DNA of 64,000 nucleotides from Sclerotiophoma versabilis (taxonomy: Eukaryota; Ascomycota; Dothideomycetes; Pleosporales; Didymellaceae): contig JAAROD010000049.1 of assembly GCA_012274445.1 (NCBI GenBank), positions 372,001 to 436,000 of the forward strand, written 5' to 3'. The notes under the pieces were generated by a model, which saw nothing but the letters and a program-made list of their open reading frames with translations, made no database searches and was not told where the DNA came from. Below, one piece after another: positions 54,236-62,557 of the stretch; positions within the stretch are counted from its first letter, which is position 1, and each line of letters begins with the position of its first letter. The position numbers and the translations under genes were made by a program.

Positions 54236-57200
54236 TTATCGGGTGGAGAAAGCCTTGGTGACGACGCGCTTGAGCGCAAGCTCCTTCTTCTTGAGGTCCT
54301 CGGCAGTGGAGTCCTCAACCTCGAGCTGGGCCATGGCGTCGGAGAGAGCAGCCTCGATCTTCTCCTTCTGGCCGCGCTTGAGGCGGATGGCAGTGGTGGG
54401 GTCTGAGACCATCTCCTCAACGCGGGAGATGTAGGACTCGAGCTGTTGCCTGCCCTCGAACTTCTTGGAGAAAGCCTCGTCGGAGCTCTTGAACTTGGCG
54501 GCGTCGTTGATCATGTTCTCGATGTCGGTGGACGAGAGCTTACCAACGGCGTTGGAGATGGTGATGTTGGCGCTGCGGCCGGAGGTCTTCTCGGTGGCGG
54601 TGACCTTCAGGATACCGTTGACGTCGACCTCGAAGACGACCTCGAGGACGGCATCACCAGCCTTCATGGGAGGGATAGGAGCAAGGGTAAACTCTCCGAG
54701 GGAGGTGTTGTCCTCGCAGTTGACACGCTCACCCTGGAAGACGGGGAACTGAACGGTTTGCTGGCTGCAGAAAAGTTAGCGAATGTTTAGAAGGGGGGAA
54801 GGGGGGGGGGGGGGGTTGATTTACTTGTCGGCCACCGTAGTAAACGTCCTGGAGGTATTCAAGTCAGTATAGAGTTCGAGGTGATGGTCAAGGACCACTG
54901 CTGAAGGCAGTCGCAGATGTGAAGCAGCAAAGAAACGAAAATTCAGAATGGTGGATCCTGGAGGCACTTGACGGCATGCTGATACTTGGCGGAAGGACAC
55001 TGGATACTCCTGGAGGTAGTCGACGAGCCACGACGTCGGCTCATGAGGACCTTGCCAGGATGACATCCTATGAAGGCCCGACTCACAAGAGATCGCCGAT
55101 GGCGATGTTGAAGTTGCATGATGAAGATGCCAGGCGTAGTGAGCTGCTCAAAGATGATGGTCGATAGAGCATGATGCGGTAGGTATCTCCCAGGAACCGT
55201 TCCTGGACCGGGCCATGGAGTAGGTAATGCAGGCCGCCGGGTAGGTGGTACTGATGATGGACCAGGAACATAGTCAATACTTTGCGTAAGTCAATCGCCA
55301 GTGGCGATTAGGAGGTCGAGGATGAGGAGGCGGATGCCTCCTCGGCAGCCACCCTCTGCTTGTGAAGTTTGCCATCCTTGTGGCGCCGCATGTCTTGCAC
55401 TTGTAGGGTTTGACGACACCAGCCTTTCGCTTCTTGATGTTGGTCTTGTGATTGGAAGACTGATCGTGACGATCGGACTCCCACTGTGACTTGAAAGGAG
55501 GAACACCACATAGAGTACAGCCTGGATACTTGCCAAGGGTTTTGGTCTTCTTGGAAGAGTGGGCTTTGGTCTTGCGGACAATATCGACATTGTCGGCGGT
55601 GTATTTGCGTGACCGGGCATTGTACTCCTCGCGATTAAGATCACGATACTTGGTGTAGTAGGTGCGCTCAAGACCAAGGCGGCGTTGAGGATCTGATGCC
55701 ATGGCAGCCGCACGATGGGCTTTGAACCATGCACGCCGTTTCACTTTGATGTCGGCAGCGAGCGAAATGAGCTGCTCAGAAGAGAGGTCGAAGTGACCGG
55801 CGATAGGATCGATCAGCGCACTGTGACTGCACAGTCCTTTATAGGTGAAGGACTTCTGAGGCCAACGGCAGCAGGAGTGGTAGGCGTAATGCTTGTCTGT
55901 ATCCATCATCCACAGGTAAAAAGAGAACATGGTCTCCATTGTGTAGAAGAGTAGGCGGTACGTAGGGACTTTGGCGGGTGAAGGGATGGGAGTGGTGACC
56001 AGCAGACCTTTGTGGGTGATCTTGAAACCAGCTCGGAAGGCACGAAGAACTCCGCTTGGGAGGCCTTCAACGTTGTCTCGCAAGCGAATGTTGTGACGAT
56101 CGTACAATGCCCAACGAGATGAGACGCCACGATCGGAGTCAGTCGCCGAGCCACAGTATAGATGAGGGACTTCACCCATCTTCTCGAAGACTAGGACGTA
56201 CACACCCCAGTTACCGCGATGGCTTGAAGGTAGCTGCTTGAACCAAGGGACCGCCGGTGGTGCTGCAGCATTGAGTACCTCCAGAAGGCCCGGACAGAAG
56301 CCCAGAGACGCAGCATAGACTAGCTCAGATAGAACGGCAATGGCGAAGAGCTGGTCGAAGAGAGTGTTTTTGTTCCCAGGAACCTCCAAGCAGGCCCAGA
56401 CCAGCGTGATGACAACCTCCAGGAGGTCGGTTGAGGTCATGATGGCGAGCTCAACAAGTCGAGGCTTTCTGCAGGCCGCTTTGAGTGAGGTGATACGACG
56501 GCTGCGAGGCTTGCGGGGAGAGAGTCAAGCAGTTGTGAGGGCGTGAGGAAGCGTGAAGCTCGCAGTGAGGAGTGAGGCTGGAGGAAAGTTGACGAGGCAG
56601 CGAAGTCATAGACCTGAGTGCCTCCAGCGCGCCTTCCTCACACAGGAGGCAGGAGCATCTGAGCGGCTCATATCGCCAATGGCGATTGTGAGGGAGGAGC
56701 GAGGCCGGTATTGCCCCCCGTACACCCCACAGCTGGTGCAGTGGTGGTAGGGTATCGGGGGAATGGTTTGAAAGTTGCCAGCTTGTCATTCTCAGCGACC
56801 TCATCGCGATAGTGGAGCGATGTGATGCTGGAGGTGTGGTGGTGGTGGTGGTGTTGTGGTAGTCGGGAGATACTTCCTTCCTCTTGTACACGTGGGAGCC
56901 CACGAGAACGGTTCCCCAGTAGCTTCAGGCGGCAGCAGAAGGGCGGTGAGCTGGTAAGAGAAGTAGCAGATGCTTCTCTCGAGAAGTCCAATGCAGCCCG
57001 CATTAATGGGATGTCGAGGCAAGAGCAGGAACTCGACGGTTGTGCGACGTGCATTGAGCTGCTCATTCTCGCTATGTCTTTGCGATGAGAACAAGTGAGA
57101 CGTTGGCGGGAGATGCTGGGGCCCTCTTTATCGCCATAGGCAATTGTGAGGTTTATAACGAGCGGTGCAAGTAAGCAGCTCAGAGCACTCTTGTACAGCC

Positions 57201-58028
57201 TACTCCCACGAAAACGTTCGTGGCGGTGTGACGTAGCAGTTGTATGAATGCGATGCAGGGATGCGAAGGACTCCGGTAGCCAATTGCACGAGTTGGTGGT
57301 TGGGCTCGTTGTGCAAACGCAATTTACACATCGTAATCAGCGAATGTGAAGTGTGGAGGTTTTGTCCAGTATCCAGTGTCCAGTATCCAGTGTCAAGCAT
57401 CCAGAATCCGGGAGAAGCGCACTTGGTTGGTGCGCACTTACCAGATGCATCACTTACCAGATGCACCATTTTGAACAGAGAAGAAACAGGAAAGTAGGGA
57501 AATTCACGAACTGGAGTAGGTCAGCATAAGTTCAGAGTTTGGGGATTGGCCCAAGTTGGACCCTGGGGGGAGGCGGAAGGTAGCGAAGATCCCACAGTGG
57601 CAAAATTCGAAATCCCAACTGGTACCTGGGAGGTAGTCAAGCAGCCAGCCCAGATACCAGATCAGGAACCTGAGAATACCAATTTTATGGGATCTGAGAC
57701 TCGATAAAGAGCCCTGGAGGTATACAGGGGTGGGATGAGCTTACCCTCTTCTTGACTGCGAACTTGTTAGCAACAATCTTAAAACGTTGGAATTGGGTAA
57801 CTCACTTGTTGGCACAGTCTGTCCGCGGGGAACGACGGGAGCGAAGATGTTGCCCTCCATGGCGACACCAAGGGAGAGGGGAACAACATCGAGAAGGAGA
57901 AGGTCAGCGGTCTCGGCGGAGGTGGCCTTTCCGGAAAGGATACCGGCCTGGACGGCGGCACCGTAGGCAACAGCCTCGTCGGGGTTGATGCTCTTCTCGA
58001 GCTTCTTGCCACCGAAGAAGTCGCTGAG

Positions 58029-58067
<39 letters not shown>

Positions 58068-58576
58068 AAGGACGACCTCGTCAACCTTGCTCTTGTCGAT
58101 GGCAGCATCCTTGAGAACCTGGGCGACAGGGTCAAGAGTGCCGGCGAAAGCCTTCTGGTTCAGGTCCTCGAAACGAGCACGGGTGATGTTGGCGTTGAAG
58201 TCCTCACCGTCGAACAGCGAGTCGATCTCAACAGTGGTCTGAGTAGCGTTGGAGAGAGTGCGCTTGGCGCGCTCGCAAGCAGTTCGGAGACGACGAAGGG
58301 CACGGGCATCGCCGGAGAGGCTGTTGGAAAGTTAGCAACTTATTATGTCCAAAGTGAATTTTCAGCACTTACTCCTTCTTGGTCTTGCGGTTGAACTCCT
58401 TCTTGAAGTGATCAAGAAGAGCCGTGTCAAAGTCAGACCCACCAAGGTGAGTATCACCGGCGGTGGCCTTGACGGTGAATACACCACCCTGAATGTGAAG
58501 AAGGGAAACATCGAAAGTACCGCCACCGAGATCGTAGATGAGGACGTTCCTCTCCTTCTCGGACTTTCCGGAGCCG

Positions 58577-58608
<32 letters not shown>

Positions 58609-58639
58609 GTTGATGATACGGAGAACGTTAAGGCCGGCA

Positions 58640-58671
<32 letters not shown>

Positions 58672-59361
58672 GTTGTCGTTGAAGTAAGCGGGAACGGTGA
58701 TGACGGCCTTCTCGACCTTCTTGCCGAGCTTGGTCTCAGCAACCTCCTTCATCTGTTGTGGGAGTTAGCACCTATCTCCAGGCTATTGATTCGCGTTTGA
58801 GCGTACCTTAACGAGGACCATGGCAGAGATCTCCTGGGGGGAGAACTGCTTGGTCTCGCCCAGGTACTCAACCTGGACCATGGGGGAGTCGCCCTGGGCG
58901 ATGACCTTGAAGGGCCATGACTGGATGTCCTTCTTGACGGTCTCGTCGTCGAAACGGCGACCAATGAGGCGCCTGGAAGGTCAGCAAATTGCACATGTGT
59001 AACGTTTGACAGGTGAAAAACTCACTTGACGTCGAAGACAGTGTTCTCAGGGTTCATAGCAGCCTGGTTCTTGGCTGCCTCACCGATGAGACGCTCCTCG
59101 CTGGTGAACGAGACGAACGAGGGAGTGGTGAAGCTACCCTGCTCGTTGGCAACTGTAGGCAAAATCGTTAGACGGCGGGCACGGTGGTTCTAGACGGATG
59201 GGCGCATACTGATCTCGACATTGGTGCCCTCGTAGTTGGCAACGCAAGAGTAGGTTGTGCCTTGAGGAAAAGTTAGCAGGCCATTGTGGGGTAATATTCA
59301 AACTGCGAGTGTGCGCACCAAGATCGATGCCAATGGCACCCTCGTAGACTTCGTCGCTCAT
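54236..59361 (-). CDS. SSB1: Ssb-type ribosome-associated Hsp70, interrupted by a 2.9-kb intron
   Basis: Nine exons: 59319-59361, 59210-59260, 59026-59152, 58807-58972, 58373-58752, 57806-58320, 57745-57755 (11 nt), 54825-54848, 54236-54764. The product is about 614 residues. Hsp70 motifs: GAIGIDLGTTYSCVANYEG, LIYDLGGGTFDVSLLHIQGG, VVLVGGSTRIPKIQ. The end TKAFSTR, with no EEVD, marks the Ssb class that binds nascent chains at the ribosome together with RAC. Seven introns are about 50-60 nt and most carry GCTAAC branch sites. The eighth is about 2.9 kb and carries another ORF. The protein frame needs IKKR-TFTTVADN across that intron, i.e. AAGAGG joined to ACGTTT. GT-AG splicing gives AAGAGG joined to GACGTTT, one base too many (see findings). 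The 3' intron at 54765-54824 holds runs of 6 and 15 G. Confidence 0.93.
54848..54858 (+). repeat. direct repeat CCTGGAGGTAT, left copy
   Basis: Perfect 11-bp match to 57713-57723. It overlaps the 3' splice site of the large SSB intron. Confidence 0.85.
55009..55020 (+). repeat. subterminal repeat CCTGGAGGTAGT, left
   Basis: Second left-end copy of the CCTGGAGGTA core, about 160 bp inside the first; followed by CGAC. Related to 57625-57641. Confidence 0.7.
55092..55106. repeat. palindrome copy 1, ATCGCCGATGGCGAT
   Basis: 15-bp palindrome (7-bp arms, central G) in the SSB insert; one of four copies. Confidence 0.85.
55274..56440 (-). CDS. GIY-YIG nuclease with C-terminal zinc-binding motifs, inside the SSB intron
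   Basis: 388 residues, no breaks. Residues 78-118 form a GIY-YIG core: GVYVLVFEK (G79, Y81), then HLYCGSATDSDRGVSSRWALY, where YCG (95-97) stands for YIG and R109 is in place of the conserved Arg. E169 in YTMETMFSFYLW could be the metal-binding Glu. A basic linker (KVKRRAWFKAHR) follows. Then CTLCGVPPFKSQWESDRHDQ gives C308, C311, H325 and, further on, H331, a C2H2-like finger. A further CKTCG at 348-352 and an Arg/Pro/His-rich tail complete it. The design, nuclease domain first and zinc module plus DNA-binding tail behind, resembles I-TevI-like homing enzymes in outline. The last residues (NRHWRLTYAKY) overlap one of the palindromes. Start at 56440; an unrelated 150-codon frame lies just upstream. 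Catalysis and homing are inference. Confidence 0.8.
   Translation of the reverse strand: MTSTDLLEVVITLVWACLEVPGNKNTLFDQLFAIAVLSELVYAASLGFCPGLLEVLNAAAPPAVPWFKQLPSSHRGNWGVYVLVFEKMGEVPHLYCGSATDSDRGVSSRWALYDRHNIRLRDNVEGLPSGVLRAFRAGFKITHKGLLVTTPIPSPAKVPTYRLLFYTMETMFSFYLWMMDTDKHYAYHSCCRWPQKSFTYKGLCSHSALIDPIAGHFDLSSEQLISLAADIKVKRRAWFKAHRAAAMASDPQRRLGLERTYYTKYRDLNREEYNARSRKYTADNVDIVRKTKAHSSKKTKTLGKYPGCTLCGVPPFKSQWESDRHDQSSNHKTNIKKRKAGVVKPYKCKTCGATRMANFTSRGWLPRRHPPPHPRPPNRHWRLTYAKY
55294..55308. repeat. palindrome copy 2, ATCGCCAGTGGCGAT
   Basis: Same palindrome, extended by A/T to 17 bp. It lies in the last codons of the nuclease ORF. Confidence 0.85.
56672..56686. repeat. palindrome copy 3, ATCGCCAATGGCGAT
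   Basis: Perfect arms; lies 230 bp upstream of the nuclease start codon and is followed by TGTGAGG. Confidence 0.85.
57130..57144. repeat. palindrome copy 4, decayed, ATCGCCATAGGCAAT
   Basis: Two arm mismatches, but like copy 3 it is followed by TGTGAGG, so the similarity reaches beyond the palindrome. Confidence 0.7.
57364..57404. repeat. 14-bp tandem repeat GTCCAGTATCCAGT
   Basis: Two perfect and one diverged unit. The unit's reverse complement GGACACTGGATACT occurs at 54995-55008 near the other end of the insert. Confidence 0.8.
57437..57468. repeat. 16-bp tandem duplication CACTTACCAGATGCAT
   Basis: Two adjacent copies (CACTTACCAGATGCAT, CACTTACCAGATGCAC) within the 5' part of the SSB insert. 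Confidence 0.75.
57625..57641 (+). repeat. subterminal repeat CCTGGGAGGTAGTCAAG, right
   Basis: Second right-end copy of the core, with one extra G; about 90 bp inside the outer copy. On the SSB strand it reads CTTGACTACCTCCCAG, like a splice acceptor with its branch site. Confidence 0.7.
57713..57723 (+). repeat. direct repeat CCTGGAGGTAT, right copy
   Basis: Matches 54848-54858 exactly; lies 21 nt inside the 5' splice site. Could be a target-site duplication or an internal repeat of the element. Confidence 0.85.
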
Positions 59362-59880
59362 ATTGGATATATTTTACAGGAACGACCTGAAAAACTTTTG
59401 AGAGGGAGGAGTGGTGGAGGGAGGTGGGAGGCGGTGGGAGCTTTTCACACACGCTTATAGACTGAAAAATTGTGGGCGCTCGCCCGCATAGCGTACTAGA
59501 GCGCCCGACCCAATGCCAAGAAGTGCGCAAAACCGCAAAAATTATTCGCCGATTGTAGGCCTATCGATACGTCAGAACTGATCTGACAGCCTTGTGAAAA
59601 AAGTTATAGACCTCCTGCACTTCTCTCGTCTCGTGATTGGCTCACTCGGTGTTATGGTTGCCTTGTCCGTCCCCGGCACTTGGATTGGCAGTGGGCTTAG
59701 ATCGCTCAAAAGATTGAATTGTTCATTGCTGGGGTATAGTATTAGGTGACCAAGCTCGTGTTGCCATATAACGCCATAGTCCTCTGGGCTTGACTGCCAA
59801 ACGTGCAGACTCAGCCAACGCCATTTTCCATGTCATGTACGCCTTTGCTATGCCATCATTTTCAGACACCTGCCAGCCTC
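59362..59880. promoter_or_regulatory. SSB promoter and leader
   Basis: On the SSB strand a pyrimidine-rich tract lies about 40-80 nt upstream of the ATG (complement of 59398-59440), common in highly expressed fungal genes. No clear heat-shock element seen. Confidence 0.45.
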
Positions 59881-60586
59881 TCACACCTGGTTGTCATGAA
59901 AGACAAAGTTAATGTCCCTCGGCCTCTGGGTGTTGTACCGGACGAAGTTCTCGTCTCCAGGTGGGCGCTCCTTCTTCGTGTTGCTTGTAAGCATGCTTTG
60001 CAGACTGACACACACGCTCTCGACGTTGTGTACGGGGCTCCAGCCAGACCGGTCGAGAAGGTCGAGGCAGATGATGCCATTGGTGTAGACATGCGGATGC
60101 CAAGGTATTGGGTGCGTGTCGTCCTTGACGAAGACCACTTCGGGGGCCTAGGTTTCCGTCAGCTTGTGTGCAGCTATGCGTGTGTGCACTCATATGTATA
60201 TACGGCGCAAGAGTCAAGAGTGACGAGAGCGCACCTCAATCGGGTAGTTCTGACTGAACATGAACTTGAGTCTGTATGTTTCGCCTGCATAAATCGGATT
60301 CGCGTCAAGCACCTGGATGTCCAGGAGCCAGCTCTCGAAGTTGTCTGCCTTTACGAGCGTTATCCCAGGGGGAAGCTGACCTTGCATCTACAGCAAGCAG
60401 TCAGCACGAGATATGTTGTGACTATACGAGCGGAAGGGCAGGAGGATCGTAGGATGGATGTGGAGGTTGGGGTACCTTCGTAAGCTCCTATGTGCAAGTT
60501 AGCCATGTCCAGCGATGGGAATAAGCTCGAGCTTCATAGCCGTGGACGGCGCGCCTCACCTTTCCTAATCGTCGAGATGCGAACAT
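59881..60586 (-). CDS. UBE2W-type ubiquitin-conjugating enzyme (E2)
   Basis: Four exons (60560-60586, 60476-60487, 60235-60387, 59881-60147) give 152 residues. Exon 2 has only 12 nt and codes for ELTK. The UBC fold is complete: MFASRRLGKELTKMQGQLPP at the start, YAGETYRLKFMFSQNYPIEA, PEVVFVKDDTHPIPWHPHVY, and the catalytic site TNGIICLDLLDRSGWSP with its Cys. The end RPPGDENFVRYNTQRP with FVFHD is the signature of UBE2W, an E2 that attaches ubiquitin to protein N-termini. Most E2s have HPN before the active site; here HPHVYTNG is also typical of UBE2W. Length matches the family (about 150). Confidence 0.93.
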
Positions 60587-61173
60587 AATGGGTGTGTTGT
60601 AGAAAGGTATGCTGTAATGAGAGTTTGGTATTAAAGTCCAAGGTTCGCGCTGTGTAGTTGTAGTTGTTTACGGTCAATTCGTGGACCTGCGCTGTACCAG
60701 TAGCTGCAGCCTGCTTGAGGTGGGGGAGGGGCGGGCGCTTGCTGTTAGTGTAAACGCAGAGTGAATTTGGCCTGAAGTGGAAATATTCCTGGCTTCAGAC
60801 TTGAAGTGAGTGGAGTTAGTGAGGGCCGGTTGTCATGAATGGTAATGTTCGAGTTGCCCGCGACGTCTTACGGTTGGGAAGCTTGAGCTTCAAGGCTCGA
60901 CCCACATGCATAGAACCACTTTACCGACCACTCAGGTGGGCCTACGTGCCAAGCACTTTATAGTTGGACAGTTAATGGAACAAACGAAGCGATGCATTAT
61001 TCCATGTGAAGTGATATCTCTAATCAACCCGAGAGCCATGCGCCTTGCGTGCTTTTTCCAGCTAACGATATACACCCAAGATGGCCAATACCAATATCAG
61101 ACATAGGCGCTGACCTGCGCACAACACGGCAATGTACAAAGAAGGAACTCCAAGACAAATATCGATAAAAGAC
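60587..61173. other. intergenic, upstream of the E2 gene and downstream of PEX13
   Basis: No gene seen. Confidence 0.45.
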
Positions 61174-62557
61174 TCAAGAGTAGAAAGCGCCCTTCTGAAA
61201 ACTCTCTACACCCATGTCGCCAGCTTTGCCCTCCACCTTGGGCCCTTCGGCTGGTTTCCCAGTCATGGTAGCAGTTCGGCTCGCGGCGCTGCTGTTTGTC
61301 ATGGTTTGCGTCCTGCTGCCTGCTGGGCTGTCGCTCTGGCTTCCACTTGTGATCTGAGCGGGCTGCTTGCGCTGAATTGTCTCCAGATAGATTCCGGGGA
61401 GATATCCCATCCTTCCGTCTCGTGAGCGGCACTTCCACCACTCTGATGCGTTACCCATGGGGTCGCTCTTGCTCAGGACTGCAACCATATCGCCCTTCTT
61501 GATTGCCAAATCCATTCCTGACATGTTCGAATCCGGCGTGAAGTCATATAGCGCGCGGCAGAACTCGAGCTTGTTCGGGTCGATGGCCGCGGCCTGGGGG
61601 TTCTCCAGCATACGTCGCTTCTCTGCCTCCTCTTGTGACCGTGCAAGCGCCTTGATGAGTTTGCCCATCAGATATGGCAGTCCAAAGACGGCCGCAATGA
61701 AGAAGAAAAAGGGCTTCTTTGAGGGCTTGGGTGGCGCTGGCGAGCCGTCTGGCAGCTTTCCTGTAAATGCGTGGAAGCCTGCGGGTGTCAGGCCCATTGC
61801 ATCTGCTGGTAGCGGTCGTCCTGTGAGTTTCGCGAACGCTGTCCGTATCCACCGCATTAGTGTGTAGATCCCAAGCACCGAGCCGAGTGTTTGTCGCAGG
61901 TTGCCAAATTGCTCGGCCACTGATACCATGGCTGTCCTGCTGTTAGCTTTGCTCAGCCTCGTGTGAAAGGCTATACGTACCAAAGAACGAAGAATGCGTC
62001 GCCATATACGTGCTCTGCAGCATCTGCGCAAAACCTCCAAACGCACCAACAATGTTCTCAATCAGCTGGAATGTTGCCTGCGTGCTCTGGCTGAACGACT
62101 GTGTGAGACTCTGCGGGTTGTTCGGGTCGCCAGGCATGCCCATGCCGCCATACATGCCGCCCATTCCCATGCCGCCCATGCCGCCCATGCTGCCCATGCC
62201 GCCCATCCCACCGTACATTCCGCCGTATCCACCGCCGTACATGGAGCTCATGCCGTAGGGTGAGGAGTAGCTGTTGTAGCCGCCATAGCTGCTATACGGG
62301 GAGGATCCGTAGCCTCGGTTCATGTTTGAATACGTCGAAGCGTTTCTGTTCGCGACCGTGCTGAGAGAGTCTGGTACCGATGGGATGGGCGGTGGTGCGC
62401 TTGCTGAGGTGGGCATTGTGCTGCTACTCGACCCTGTGAGGCCTGCGGTCATGTTAGAGGCGAACGGCGCAGACTGCATCTCCGGCCACTCACCAACCGA
62501 GGCACTCGTCGCACCTCCACTCGTCTCCCAGGGCTTTGGCGGTGATGGCGCAGACAT
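61174..62557 (-). CDS. PEX13: peroxin Pex13
   Basis: Two exons (61981-62557 and 61174-61931, intron 61932-61980) give 444 residues. The N-terminus has the Pex13 start (SPPKPWETSG) and a long low-complexity region of Tyr/Gly and then Met/Gly repeats (GGMGGMGSMGGMGGMGMGG). Then FQLIENIVGAFGGFAQMLQS, STYMATHSSFF and the segment FFFFIAAVFGLPYLMGKLI form the membrane part. An SH3 domain follows (FCRALYDFTPDSNMSGMDLA, MVAVLSKSDP, SEWWKCRSRDGRMGYLPGIY). Pex13 is a core of the peroxisomal import pore; its YG-rich part may form a permeable mesh and its SH3 binds Pex14 and Pex5. The Ser/Thr-rich tail is lineage-specific. Confidence 0.96.

Larger units (their letters stand above)
54848..57744 (-). mobile_element. 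2.9-kb intron/insert in SSB with a homing-endonuclease-like ORF
   Basis: The segment lies between exons 7 and 8 of SSB. On the coding strand it starts GTAAGC and ends TACTGACTTGAATACCTCCAG followed by G. It holds a 388-codon ORF in the host orientation, four 15-bp palindromes, subterminal CCTGGAGGTA repeats and short tandem repeats. It has no reverse transcriptase, DDE transposase or long terminal repeats. Base composition is normal for the region, with no RIP signature. The overall form is that of a homing intron, but in a nuclear spliceosomal context. Edges could shift by one base because of a shared G. Confidence 0.72.

Noticed and set aside
56451..56903. 150-codon minus-strand frame just upstream of the GIY-YIG ORF, which could be its first exon
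   Set aside because: Pro/Ser/Thr-rich without conserved blocks, ends in a stop before the ORF, and I see no convincing splice pair. It shares NRHWR with the ORF's end only since both cross a palindrome copy.
54848..57744. Group I or group II self-splicing intron as host of the nuclease ORF
   Set aside because: The exon before it does not end in T, no group II 5' GTGYG consensus or domain V is evident, and the ends look like GT-AG. I could not fold the RNA, so this stays a weak rejection.
54848..57744. D1-type twin intron (stwintron) to explain the extra G
   Set aside because: It needs an internal AG followed by a T that rebuilds a GTANGT donor; I scanned for AG-TANGT on the coding strand and found none that is convincing.
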